NCBI RefSeq assembly: GCF_030936135.1
Contig: NC_082604.1
Location: forward strand, 1,242,501-1,306,500
From: Gavia stellata
Lineage: Eukaryota; Chordata; Aves; Gaviiformes; Gaviidae
Length of the DNA stretch: 64,000 nt
Direction of reading: 5' to 3'
Shown here: piece after piece, positions 12,293 through 24,500 of the stretch
Layout of the letters: the number at the start of each line of letters is the position of its first letter
Position numbering within the stretch: the first letter of the stretch is position 1
Notes under the pieces: generated by a model
Database searches by the model: none
Seen by the model: the letters and a program-made list of their open reading frames with translations, nothing else
Told to the model about the DNA's origin: nothing
Program-made: the position numbers and the translations under genes

Positions 12293-12629
12293 CGGCAGCT
12301 TTGGGGCCGCTGTAAGATACGTGTGGTGCTCACAGAGCTCCACTTCTCAGCCCGCTTCCAACACCTCTCTTGCTTGTCCCGTACTACTTTTCACCATACA
12401 ACGCCCCAGGCTTCAAATTATGATCACCTTGCTGTTCCTGTCCATTTATGTCTCTTCCATGACAAAGGTATGAATTAATTTTTAAATGCTCAGCTACGTG
12501 GGCATGCTCTTAGGCTAGCTGCCCGCAGGTGTGCAGGCGAGGACGTGCTTCAACAGTGCCGCAAACAATCAGCAGATTTAAAGAAAAATGAACTTATCGG
12601 GCCAGATCTTGTCAAATCCTCTCACGTGG

Positions 12630-12874
12630 TGAATGAAATCTGTTTACTTTATTGCTTTAAAAAAACCCAAAAAAGTGAAGCCAACAAGTCTCAGTGGAGC
12701 CATACCTGCTCCGATCCAAAAGCTGCTGCCAACACACCTCTGGACTTAGGGGAAGTTGAGCATGGGCTGTCCCAGGTAAGAGATGTGCACTTCTTCCAGG
12801 TCCTGGAAGGGCTTCATGGTAGGGAAGGTCTGAGAGCCAGGTGCCCAGCATCCAGGCTCCATCACAGGGTTCGG
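12630..12874 (-). CDS. Candidate terminal exon of an unidentified minus-strand gene
   Basis: Read on the minus strand, a long pyrimidine tract (12875-12905) ends in CCGCAG. The following exon starts in phase 0 and encodes 42 residues, ending FQDLEEVHISYLGQPMLNFP and a TAA stop at 12748-12746. A roughly 95-nt 3' UTR follows, with AATAAA at 12653-12648. Acceptor, open frame, stop and poly(A) signal in the right order make this look like a genuine last exon. I do not recognise the protein and could not link an upstream exon with confidence. It lies downstream of ETV5 on the same strand. It could instead be the end of a long non-coding RNA in which the frame is accidental. Confidence 0.45.
12648..12653 (-). 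terminator. Poly(A) signal of the candidate terminal exon
   Basis: AATAAA on the minus strand, about 93 bases past the TAA stop of the orphan exon. Cleavage would be expected near 12,630. Confidence 0.5.
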
Positions 12875-15800
12875 CTGCGGAGGAAAGAAAAGAGCAAAGG
12901 AAGGAAATTCAGGGATCTGTGCTCTGCAGCTTGCTGTGAGCTGCCTGCAGCGGAGTGGAGGTGAACGAGAGGTACCTCAGCAATGCTTTTTTGGGGCTAT
13001 GTCAGCTCCAAACTATAAAGGGAGATAGGGAACTAAGAGCAGTTGTGGCAAGTAGGTCTAGTTTCACATGTGCTCTTGGTCTTGCACTAGACACAGGAGA
13101 CGAGCTTCCAAAAGACCTGTATCTGACTCCCGTCTCTGGTACTGATCTGGTGCATTAGTGGTGGTCCTCATAGGTTCAAAAGTTTGACTGTGATTTTTGT
13201 AATGTCTCCCAATAGCTGGTGGGGGGGTGGGGACGCAGCGTCAGATATGAAGATGTTACTGCTGCTCCTTCCTTCCACAGCCTCTCTTCTGCCCTGGTGC
13301 CACCAGGGAGGGAGTGGTGGATGGAAGAGGCAAGCATGAGTTTGGCTGAATCGTTTTCTGAATAAAAGAACAAAAGATCTGTTTTGCAGGAGGTCTGGAC
13401 ACAGTGGTAGCTCCCCAGACAAGCTGCTAGCCTGGTACAAAGCACGGCATCACCAAAATATTACCGCACCTACAAGCGTGGAGGACCGTTGCATTCATCA
13501 GCCCAACGGCTTCAAGTTCAGTAGCTCAGAGGCTTTCCCAGCACACACAATGGGACATGTGGACCTCCTTAGCAGACACCCCCCCAACAAATACCCTCCG
13601 TGCTCCAAGCCATATGGACATGCAAGAGCTCCTGGTTGCGCACGCAATTAAAGGAACGGAATCAGAGCCAGCTTACAGACGTGCGGGGCTTTCACCCCAA
13701 AATGGGGTGAAAAGGGCTGGTCATCCAAAGAGGATGGAATCCAAAGGAATAACGCAGGAGTTACTCTGTCCAGGCTCTGGAGGGAGGCTGGGTAACACCT
13801 GGGGTGCAGGCAGGTTGAAGCCCAAATGCGGCAGCAAGCTGTTTTCTCGTGTCGTTACATTTAGAGAAGCAACCAGGCTGTCTCTGGCAGAGTGACAAGG
13901 CTCCTTCGTTAATGACTCATTTCAGAAGAACAGCTTTGGTAAGCAACAATTTTGCACTTTGCCGTGATTTCAGAGGGTGTGAACTAAAAAAAAAAAAGAA
14001 AGAAATAATCAAAGGAATGAATTGAGCCCAACTGAGAAGGGAGGCCACATGGCTGCGGGCTCAGCCTCGCGCTGCAAGCCAGGAGAGGGACACGCTGCCA
14101 GTGGGAAGACCAACAGACGCGGAAATGGAAGTGCCCGCTGCAAAAGCCAGGCTGGCTCCATAAGGTGTTGGCAAAGCGGTGGCTGTAAGGATGTCCTCCT
14201 CCCACTCTCCTGCTCCGTGACTCATCCGGGTGATCTCATTCAGTAAAACCAGGAGGGTGCTACCAGTCTGGCTGGGCTGAAAGGCAGGGCTGCAGCTGCA
14301 CGGGGAGATGCTGACCTAAAAAGGTGATGCTGCGAGTGAAAATGTGCAGTACGAGTTTCACGGCGTTCAGTGGTGAACCTCAGACCGGGCCAGGAGGGAG
14401 CCCGTCTTTGGGGTACCAAGGTGGAGAAGTAGAAACCTCTCTTGTTTCCAACCTTCCCGTTCAGGGGCAGCGAGCTCAGCGTGGGAAGAGCAGCCGGTGT
14501 GCCCGTGAAGTGCCGGTAATCACGTTTCATTATCCTGGAGTGCTCTGAGAGAAGCCACAAGAGCTCCAGAGCAGGATCTCATGGGCTTTTAGCATCTCTG
14601 TAACAGCGTGAAGTGCAGGCGCTGCACGTCATTGCCTGTGCTTGCCTTCCACCTCTATTGGGAACAGCCCCAGCGCCGCCACCTTCTCTTCTGGTGCTGT
14701 AAAAAGCATCCGTACACTGATCCCTGATATCAAAAGAATGAAAGAGGGCCATGGAAAGCCCTGGCACTCTAGTTTGTTGTCAAAGACAGACCATTTTCTT
14801 TTCACTTCCACCTTGAAAGCAAACAATTTTGAGGCCCCAGAGAGTACCGCTAGGCTGCCCAGCGGGTTTTTGCTTTTTGCTTGCTCCCTCCATACATTGC
14901 TTTTCTTTCTCTGCTTTCTCTGAGGAGCTTAGGTGATGAAGACGAGCTTCGGGAAGGGTAGCTGAGGCTGCAGCCTGGGCTGCTGCTGCCCTCTCCTGGG
15001 TCCAAGGCAGCCAGGAAGCCAAGAGATGATTTTTTTTTAAGAGATTCCTGCAAGCCTGGGTGCAGGTCACCCTGGGTGCATCCTTTTGCAGCCTTGCAGG
15101 GGAAAGCGGTGGGGCGGCAGGCGGGGATGGGTGCCAAGCCCAGGGATGCCACCCGGGCTGGTACCAGGGTTGGCCTGGCTGCGCCATTTGAAGAGCTGCT
15201 TTCACTGGATCCCCTCACGACTCCTAGCAAAGTTTACGGCAGGAAGGTGGATGATATCAGCTTGGTAAGTCCTTGCAAGGGTCACAGCTATGCTAGCCCG
15301 ATATTATGGGAGCACATGGTTTCTGGCCTCAGTTGCTACCTGGTCTCTCCAGAACGGTTTTATTTATATTAAACTAAAAAGCCTTCAAAATAAGATGCTA
15401 CACCTGATTACTTGTACGCCAGACAAGTCCCCAGCTCCCTCCTCTGGTTCCCCACCCTGACTTCATTGCCAGCTGAAACAAAACCTCCCCTTTGCTCTGG
15501 CTTGCCTACACTGGGGGTCTCCCCACCCAGGACCCCATCCTGGCCGGAGGGCTGTGCGCCCGGCCGGCTGAGCCACCGCCTGCTCCCAGCGCAAGAGGGA
15601 ACCTCACCCCAGCTTCCTCCTGCTGCAACGGGGTGGGGGCATCCCCGCCTCATCCCCCCCAAGCCTCTGGGGAGCTTCTTATTGATGCCTCTGCGAAAAG
15701 GAGCCCAGGAATGATGGAGCCTCCCCCGTGGCCCTGAGAGCGTTTAATGCAGCAATTGGCTAATGGTTTCAAAAGCCACTTAGTGGTTTATGACGGTATT

Positions 15801-18800
15801 ATTGCCGTGCCAGCGGCGCTGGAGAGCTTGGCCCACTCCGAGGGATTTGTGCAGTCCCTGCTTTCTGTTCAATGGGAGCACGGGAGAAGGTGGTGTCAGT
15901 GGTCTCCCTCTTCCGACAGCCTGCCCAGGGGTGGGAGGCTTGGAGGCGGTGATCCGGACCCACACCTCCCATGAAAGTCTGCCCGCCTGTAGCCTAAAGC
16001 AGAACAAAGCCCCAGGACAAAGGCCGGAGCTGAAATCCTTCCTGCTGCGCGAGTGCTCCAGCCTATAAATGCAATGGTATTTTGGATACCAAAGGGCTTC
16101 CCAACTGTGCTACCATGTTGTGCTACAGGGCCACAAAACACCGCGGTGGCCGGCAGCGGAAGGTGGCTAGCCACGACCTGGTGCCGGGCGGATGCGACGG
16201 GAGCTGCGTGCCCCGCACACCCCGGGTGATCGCACGGCCGGTGGCTGGTCCTCACCGGTTAATTACTCACCAGCCCAAATTTTTGCTTTTTTTTTCTTTT
16301 TCTGGAGCTCACCCACGCTGAAGTTGGCTTCACACATGCAGCTCCAATTTAGAAGCCAAATTAACCCACTTATTGACAAAAATCAGGTGTTTGAAGAGCT
16401 AGGGAAGAGAGGAGCTGCTGCGCGGTGACCTACCTCCCTGACCGGGGCAGCCAGCAGCCGCAGGCACAAGCTGCAGAGCCCGGGCGTGAGGCCACCGTGA
16501 GAGGCAAAGGGATGTTGGCCGGGTGGGAGCTGCGTCTCGCTGCCCCCGCGGAGCCGCCGCTGACCACGCGGCACCTCTGGTCTCGGCAGCCGCGCCGGGC
16601 TTGCCGGTGTTGCCGTAAGAACAAGCCGCCTGGGCGGTAATTCTTCCCACAAGTGCTCTTCCAGTCAGGAATGGAAAACTCTGTCATGGGCTATTAAATA
16701 TGAAGTCCCTGAGCCACAAATCTTGCGCTGACGGAAGTGCTAGACTATTTATACGCTCCTGTATAAGAGCCGCTGCAGACCTTGGCTATCTCTGTGGCTT
16801 TTTGAATGTTTTCCAATTCGGCTATATCCTTCTGAGGCGGGGAGAGCAGAAATGCACTCAGTGAATTATGGATGTGTAGAGGGCCATAATGATGTTCTCC
16901 CTTTTACAGGCTCCTCTTTTTCCAAATGATTTTTAACATGAGCCTTTCATCTGAACAGCTTTTGGACTATCTGGTGAAGCTGAGCTCTTATTCCAGGGAG
17001 GGAATAGCTTGGTGCACATTATAAGACTGTTAAGAGAAGAAAATAGGAAAAAAAACCCACATTTATCCCCATTCAATACCAGCTCCCATTTTATTAAGGG
17101 CTCACACAGTATCACAAATTGTTGTTCACCCTGAATCACCGATGGTCTTGTGACCCCACGACCTGAGTGGGAGGTGGAAGCAGTGATCCGGAGGGTTGGA
17201 GAGGCCGACGCCAGCACCAGGGTTTTGCCCAGCCTGAATGCTTGAATCATCCCCAAAATGCTGCTTTGTCCTTCCCATCCTCTCTGCTCACTCTTCTTCA
17301 TCCTCCCCAGCAGCCGGGGCGGGAGCGGGAGGAAGGCAGGAGGCAGACGGTGCCGGGGTGTGCGAGGAGGGGACCGAGGTGGCCGGTCCTGGGCATGGAG
17401 CGGCGGTGGCCCTGGCCGTTCCCGGTCCTGGAGGGAAACGATGGTGGCCATGGTGGTGCTCCCCAGCCTGGCTCCCCACCCCACTGGACACCGGAATGTG
17501 GCCGAGGAGGGCTCGTCCTGTGCCTGGAGCAGCGGCTGATGGGGCAGGAGGTGTGCAGGGAGCAGGGAAGATTTTCCACCCGCTTCCCCTCCGTCTCCCC
17601 CACTCCTGGCTAGCCCAGCCGCCGGGCTGCCTGGGAGCTCTTGTCCTCATCCCCGGGGGCTGCAGGCAGGACCTTGAGGCTTCTCACTCGCCCTCGGGGG
17701 GTATGAGTGGGACCAAGCACCCAAGGCAGCTCCATCCCCTCTGCACAGAGCAAAACCCTCTGGTGTGCAGCAGAACGAGGTGCGATGTGCAGCAGGCTCA
17801 AACGAGGAGCAAATCCTTGCTGCCCTGAGTGCTTAAAAGCCAGCGTGGTATCAAACCCTCGGGGGTCCGAACGCTTTTGTCCTGCACGGATGGGCTGGAA
17901 TAAAACAACGCCTCTTTCCTTATCCTCGCCCTTCAGCAAGAGCAGTGCATGGGATGCTCTTGGGGTGCCCCCCGCCCTGCGCCCACCGCAGGATTTTCGG
18001 GGCTGGTTGGGTTGGGGTGTGACAAGCTGCTTGATGAAGGCTTTGAAAAGCATTGCCTTATCTGCTCATCCTCGCCGGCCAGAACTGACGCCGCACACTC
18101 ACGGTGCCACCAGGTCCCACCGCCCCAGACCATCTGCCTGCCGGCGGCACTGCCGGTGGCCCCGTTTTCCCCTTGCTCCATCCTGAGCGCCGGGACTCAG
18201 TCTGCTGAAATCCCCGTCAAGGTGGGATTACTGGGCGCTCTCGTCTGGAGCTCAGGTCGCCAGCAAGGTTTTTCGCATTGCCTCTTGTTTATCTTGAGTT
18301 TTTTGGCAGTCGTAGGCAGAGGACAAAGCTTTATAGAAAATAAAAAAACGCGAGAGGGGTTGGGAGGCCAGCACGAGCTATGGGGGTGCGCCCAGGTTGG
18401 GGGGTTTCGCTCTACCGAGAGCCCTGCATGGGTGCAGGGTGCAGGCAGCGCTGCTGCTTGCGGGTGCCCAGCGGTCCTGCCGTAGCCACCGGCACAACGA
18501 GGAGGACTCACCCCATGGCTCCTTCCCACCTGAATGCCTCCCCGCTGCCAGACGGCCACAGGTTACCCACGCAGGAGAGCCTACGTGAGCATCAGTTAGA
18601 GGCTTGCTTGCCAAAACGCCGAGGCTTGGGGCCGTGGAGCTCCCCGGGGAGCGGGAGGAGATGTCTTCAGGGGCTGAGCAGCTGATTTAACTCCTGGAAG
18701 GCTTCGTGGCGGGTGAATTGGTTTTGCTAGGCGTTGGGGACGCTGCTTTGCCCTGCCTGGGCTAGGAGACAGCTCAGCTTCTCCGCTCAGCCTAATACTT

Positions 18801-18870
18801 CAGGCACGATGGAAGCAGAAGAGCAGCTCAAGGACCTTTTAGGAGCCAGGCAGGGACTGAGGTGAGGCGC
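12875..18870. other. Intergenic sequence with isolated exon-like pieces
   Basis: If the orphan terminal exon is real, its upstream exons should lie here or further up, but I could not chain them. Weak candidates are a plus-strand block 15100-15264, and minus-strand segments with plausible splice sites near 13,677-13,790, 15,608-15,690 and 18,104-18,180. None is recognisable. A hairpin-forming inverted repeat is at 13690-13712. An AT-richer, CpG-poor stretch lies at about 16,650-16,930. Confidence 0.4.
15100..15264 (+). other. Exon-like block, unproven
   Basis: A plus-strand segment of 55 codons starts after TTGCAG and ends at TTG followed by a perfect GTAAGT donor, in phase 0 at both ends. 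The 3' half reads FEELLSLDPLTTPSKVYGRK, with coding-like composition. There is no database memory of this protein, the acceptor tract is only moderate, and no partner exon was found. It may be chance. Confidence 0.2.
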
Positions 18871-18877
18871 GGCGCAG

Positions 18878-18885
18878 TATATAAG
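18878..18885 (+). promoter_or_regulatory. TATA-like box, unproven promoter
   Basis: TATATAAG lies on the plus strand in otherwise GC-rich sequence. A start site would fall near 18,905-18,910. No recognisable gene follows; transcription would run antisense into the ETV5 3' UTR. Confidence 0.2.
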
Positions 18886-19750
18886 AGCATGTAAGGACCC
18901 TGCCTCTCTCCGCAGCCACGTCTAGGGCTGGAGTTTGGCTGGGCTGTGAAGAGAAGAGCCGTCAGTGTCTTCAGCAGCATCGCGCCAGCACCCTGCATGG
19001 GGATGGGGCTGGGAGCCAGCGGACGCCCCGGCTCAGCCTGCTGTGACCAACTAAGATAGAGGCCAACGTGACCAGGCAGTTCTGGAGTTATTTAGCTTTT
19101 CTCCAGCCCGTCGGGGGGAAACACAGACCCTCTGACTGAGTCAAGTCCTGGTGGAGCAGCCCTTGCCTTCCACCCACCTCCTGCAGCCTTTTGCAGACCC
19201 TGCTGCTCCGCGGGGATTTTTTCCAGCCTAGAAACAGGGCCAGTAAGTGCCAGGGGACCACTGCCAGGAGCTCCTGGAGCAGCTTTCCTCTTCGGGTGCC
19301 AATGTTGACAGGTCCCCACCAACAAGCCTGCTGCATGCCCGAGCTTTAGCCCTGCTCGATGGTGGGGGGGGGTCTCCAGGGGAGAGCGAAGGGACAGAGG
19401 CAGCTGGACCCCCGAGCTGAGAAACCCTTGGGAAGCAGCAGAATTAAACTGCACCTCGCTGGGGAGAAGCCGCCCCCATTTCGAGGTGGATCCTCTCACT
19501 GGACGTGGCTTTGTGAAAACCGCGGCAGCATCCAGACCCGGGAGCCACAGCCACGGGACCGGCGAGAGGGTAGTAGGGAGGTGACCTGGACCCCAACCTG
19601 GTCCCAGCTCTTCGGAAGAACACACGGCCCCACACGCCCCGAGCAACGGGCCGTACCCTGGACCGCTTCTGCCCCCGCAAGCGCATCCAGAGGCTCCATC
19701 CCAGCCCGGGCAGCATCCCACGGCGCAGGGAAAGCAGGGGCTCAGGCAGC
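18886..19750. other. Intergenic sequence just past the ETV5 3' end
   Basis: GC-rich flank. Long open frames on both strands (for example minus 19092-19823) fit stop-codon depletion in GC-rich DNA and partly overlap the ETV5 3' UTR. I see nothing else here. Confidence 0.5.
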
Positions 19751-19757
19751 CGGCGAG

Positions 19758-21343
19758 GAACAGAAAGCAAGATCCTTTATTGTACACAGTACAGAATGTA
19801 ATGCAGCTTTGCAGGAGATACATAGCCCTGCTCGAGTAAAGATTATTTCAAATCAGTCCTCAGATTAACCCCTTCTGCACTGTAGACCTGCCACACCGAG
19901 CAAACGCTTAAAACCCCATCCCCAAGGTGGGGTTCCCGCAAGGAAACACTTTCCCCCCCCCCCAAGGCACAGGCCACTGCAGACCCTGGGGGGAGAGCAA
20001 CGGAGTCTACCCAGAGTTAATCTTCATACTTCCCCAAAAAAGAATGAACCAGTCAAAAAAACAACAACAACAAAAAAAAATCCAACCGAAGCTAACTAAG
20101 GAAGAGAAAAAATTTCCTATACAGCATTTACAACAAAAACATGTAGCCTTGGAGGGGGTAGGCAGGTATGGATATATGAGTGGCGAAGGAGTGTTAGGAG
20201 GCGCAGCAGGGAGGGGGGGAGCTGGAGGGAAGTGGGGGTCCCGGGAAGCGGGGTGCAGGACCCCATTCTCCCTGCCCCCCGCAGCCTTACAGCCCAGCTC
20301 CGAGGCCATGCCGAGCACGGGGAGAGCGCAGCTAAGCCGGCACCGGGGTTTAGCCCTGGCTCCCCAGGGAAAGAGGACTCGGGCGGTGAAATGGAGTGGA
20401 CCAGATACTTCAGTAGCCGTCCCAGTGAGCCACGGGCACCCAGGGCTCCCCGCTGCAACCGGGAAAGCCGGGGGGGGGCCATCCCCAGGGGCTCCGGGAA
20501 CAGCAGCCAGGCTGCAAAAAAATAGCTTTGCCTTAAAATACAAAAAAATCTACAAAAATCAGTTTAGAAACCTTTTTCCTTTTCCTAAAACATCAAAAAA
20601 AAAAAAAAAGAAAGAAAAAAAAAGAGGGATATAGTGTCAGGGTCTCCTCCCCTGAAACGCAACCCACGGCCCGCAGCCGGAGCTGGGGAGGAGTGAGGGG
20701 CACAGAGAGGACCGGGGGGGGGGCTGGGAAACCGTTATATCAGGTTATATCACGAGGATGGGGCACGGAGGGTGAGTTTGGGAAGAAGGCAGAAGGCTCC
20801 TCAGGGTTGGGGTAGGATGCTGCGCCCGTCAGCCCCGGGGTGCTGGCCCAAGGCAGCGTCCCCCACCCCCCCCAGCATCCCTCCTCTGTGCAAATCAAAG
20901 CCCTTTCCACCACACAAGGCAGCTACGCCGATCGCGCCGGATGCAAAGCAGATTGTCGTGACAATTCGCCAGGCGGCCGCGCCAGCTCAGCCCAGTCCCG
21001 GGGCGCTGCTGAAGCCGGCAGCCCTCGCGGCGTCTGGGTCAGAGACAGCGCCTTTAGCTCCCGGCGCCCCAAAACATCGCGCCGATGCTTGGCGGGAGGT
21101 GCCAGCCACGGGCAGTCCTACGCACTAGCCCTTGGACAGTAAGGGTGGGAATTCGGCGGCGACACACACGGGGCATTTTAGATTCCTCCAATTTGTGTGT
21201 GCGCACGCGGTTCGTTTGGTTTGTGGTTTGTTTGTGGTTTTTTTTTTTTTTTTCCCTTGTGAACAGCAAAAAAATATTCTTTAGAAAACCGTATTTGCCC
21301 AAAGTGGATGCGCTAGTGCTCGTGGCTCTGCCGGCCGGCCGAG
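19758..21343 (-). other. ETV5: ETV5 3' untranslated region
   Basis: Runs from the TGA stop to the poly(A) signal. On the mRNA strand it is GC-rich with several U-rich tracts (complement of the A-runs at about 20,585-20,625, 20,515-20,560 and 20,040-20,090) and an A-rich tract near 21,240-21,275. Such tracts could bind RNA-stability factors, but no specific site was identified. The 3' limit is inferred from AATAAA. Confidence 0.7.
19776..19781 (-). terminator. ETV5: ETV5 poly(A) signal
   Basis: AATAAA on the minus strand (AATAAAGGATCTTG), the last canonical signal after the ETV5 stop before GC-rich flank. It implies a 3' UTR of about 1.57 kb with cleavage near 19,755-19,765. Confidence 0.75.
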
Positions 21344-21565
21344 TCAGTAAGCGAAGCCCTCCGCGTAGGGAAGGCTGCTGCAGGGATCCATCTCCAGGAG
21401 GTACGCCGGGCTGTCCTCGAAGTGCGTCAGCGGCACCGTCTCCTCCTCGGGCACCGGGCAGTCGGGCTCCGTCTTCAAGAAGGGGCGTTGGTTGTCGGGG
21501 TAGGCCATGGAAAAGAGGGCGTCGGGGTCGCAGACGAACTTATAGACGTACCGCTCGCCGGCCAC
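21344..21565 (-). CDS. ETV5: ETV5 exon 13 (last coding exon)
   Basis: Residues 426-498. [20 protein letters not shown] ends the ETS domain and begins the C-terminal tail; [13 protein letters not shown] and [11 protein letters not shown] are ETV5-specific. The TGA stop is at 21346-21344. The acceptor is CCTCGCAG after a long pyrimidine tract. Confidence 0.98.
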   Translation of the reverse strand: MAGERYVYKFVCDPDALFSMAYPDNQRPFLKTEPDCPVPEEETVPLTHFEDSPAYLLEMDPCSSLPYAEGFAY

Positions 21566-24500
21566 CTGCGAGGAAGAGGAGGAGGAGGGCATGAGAGGTG
21601 CCCCTCACCTTCCCCCCCAGGGAACAGCAAGCGCGGCACGACCGACGCTGGACCTGGTCCCCCTCCCGCTGCGCCCCAGGACGCCAGGGTGACAGCGGGG
21701 GACAGTCACACCCTCCACCCACCCCTCCCTGGCAGCGCGGTCACTCGCCTTCTGCATGATGCCCTTCTCGTAGTAGTAGCGCAGGGAGCGGCTGAGCTTG
21801 TCGTAGTTCATGGCTGGCCGGTTCTTCTGGATGCCCCAGCGCCGCGCTACCTGGGGTGGTGGGGGGAGAAAGTCAGCAGCCGTGAGGGCTCCAGCCGGGG
21901 TTTGGATGCGATCGCAACTGAAACGCGGGGCAGGGGCTCGGTTCTGGGGGCTGGAGCAGCCGGGGGCGAAAGCGTCACCGTGGTCCCGGAGCAGCTCCCC
22001 GCCTGCTGCGATAAAACGCTCCAGCTCCGAGCGCCGGCTGCCGCGCCGCCGCCGCCACCGCCAACCCGAGGGCCGAATCAAAAGATGTTTGATTAGGGGA
22101 GTCTGCCAAAAAAGCCGCTTCAAAAAACCACAATTTCCATGCACGGCATAAGAGATATTATGGGTAATTACCCACAATGCGCAGCTCGGTGCTACAGCTG
22201 CTTTCAATTATTGCCGAAACAGCTTCTTCCTCTGTGTCACCCTCCTGCAGAGCCGCGCGGCTCCGGAACAGCACCGTGCCGGCACGGAGCCGCCGCTCAG
22301 GGCGAAGCGGTTTGGGACAGAGGGAGCCGTGGCTGAGCAACGGGTCTCAGCAAGACCGGGCACAGAGGCAACGCCACCGTGACCGGTGACTGCCGGCGGC
22401 TCTGGGAGCAGAGCGTGTGCCGTGCCGAGAGGCAGCGGAGGAGATTAAAGGCAAATTTCTATGGCTGCTTAGCGCAGACGGGCAGCTGGCTTTTCCCTCT
22501 TACCCTCAAAAGCTACCCGGAGAGTAAAGACACGTGTCTCGCTTCAAGTTCAGGCGTAAACTGCTGCGTTGCATGGGAAGAATCCGGTCCCCCCCGCCCC
22601 AGGCTCACCCTGCGGCCGTTCCCGGGCTGCGGCCCCGGCTCTGGCACCCCGGGCGCTGGGCCAGGACCCCCCTCTCCCTTACCTCCTCAGGCTCGATCAG
22701 CTTGAACTCCATGCCCCGGCCGGTCCAGGCGATGAAGTGAGCGTTGGCGGGATCGTCCAGGAGGGTGACCAGGAACTGCCAAAGCTGCAGGGACCCGCGC
22801 CGCTGGTAGGGAGGGCCCTCACGGTACAGGGTGGGCTCCTGCTTCACTTTACCTGCCCACACCAAAACACGGCCGGTTAAACACCCCGGCTCTGCCCCTC
22901 TCCTGGGCTGTGCCACCCGGCAGGGGACAAGGTACAGCGACACCGGGCTCGCCCCTGGGCCAGGACCCCCAGCGCAGGATCAGGCCCCAGGGCTGGACTG
23001 GGGAGAGGTGCTGGGGATGGCGCTGCAGGCAGGCGAGGCTCCGGGCGGGTGGCAGAGACGGGGAGGGAGCACGGCGGTGCCGCTGAGCAGCCGCAGGGGA
23101 TGATGCTCAGTTCTCAAGAGCACCGTGCAGGCACAGCTTGGCCTTAAAAGCCGGCCGCTGCAGAGCCCAGCCCCGAATCTCCCTCCATGAGCCCCCGTCA
23201 CCCCCCCGCCCTCCTCCAGGGTCGGATTCTTACCCTCCAGCCTCTCCGGTACCACGCACGTGTCATCAAAATACAATCGTGTGTCCTTTTCATAGGAAAA
23301 TCCTAGGGGGAAAAAGACCCTCGGTAAGCACAGGGCGGCTCCACCACGCCGGCCGGACCCCAAAAAACCCCTGGCTTAGCCCAATCCGGCACCAAGACCC
23401 CGAGCCCCAGCGCTTGGGAACCACCCCGTCCCCCGTTATTTCGCTGGCATCGCACCGGCTTGCCGGCTGAGCGCCACGCAGCTCTGTCCCCCGCCTCACC
23501 CCGGGGAGCTGGGGGACCCAAAACCCTCTTAGCAGCTACATCGGGCATGTTATCCCAGATTATACAGCGCGGCACGCTCGCCGGGGCTGGCGGCTGCGCG
23601 GCACAGGCCCTATGTTTTAGCGGCGGTGCTGGCGCTGCTCGCATGCGGGCTCGCGCGGGCGTTTTTGGGGTGCCCGGCAGCTCTGCCAGCTGTGACGGGA
23701 GGGATGGGATGGGACACACCGGGGATGCCGGGGATGCAAGAGGAGGCTTGGGGTGCACTCACCGTCATGGCTGCTGGGGAAGACGCCCCCCCGCAGGTAC
23801 GAGGACTGGCAGTTAGGCACTTCTGCGGGGGAGACGAAAGCGGGGTTAAGGACGTACGTCCCGCGGGTCCCACCCAGCGCTCGGCAGCACCTTCCTCCCC
23901 ACCCCGAGCACGTCCTGCACCCAAGCCCGGGCGTCTCTCGTCTCTCCCCTCCCAACGCACCCTGGGCCGCTGCACCCACCCGCAGCCCCCACACCCAGAA
24001 AACCAGTACAATTTGGGGATGGGGGGCACTGGAAGGAGTGCGGGGAGCAAGGTCTAAGTCCGCTCGGGTTTTCACCACGTTATTCGGGCCCCGTTGGAAG
24101 GGAGGCATCGCCGCGCCTCCCCTGCCATCTGCTCGGCCATGCCACCCTCCATCCCGAGGTCGGGGTATTTTTAGTTCCTAAGGCGATTAGAGGATTTTTC
24201 CGTGATGCTGGTGGGGTCCAGAAGCCAGAAATCACAGCTGGCCCCAGGTCAGGGCTGCGGGGGGACCCGCCGGGTGCCGCAGGGCACCCCAGCCCACGGC
24301 TACGGCACAGACCACGCTGTGCAGCCTCTGGTGAACGCCTGCTCCATCCCCTCCCGCTTTAGAAAAGGAAAGAGAGGGAGGAAAAAAAAAATAGCAAAAA
24401 AAAAAAAAAAGAGATCATCTACCACTGCAGGAGAAGCAGCAGCCGGCACCGGGCAGCCCCGGCGTGGCACGGCACCCGCTGCCCGAGGCTCAACCCTGTG

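Noticed and set aside
12046-12333. Repeat peptides (GGDAIL and MASPPR types) as proteins
   Set aside because: They arise from the 18-bp minisatellite on both strands.
19092-19823. 243-codon minus-strand open frame
   Set aside because: Starts inside the ETV5 3' UTR, runs through its poly(A) signal, and resembles no protein.
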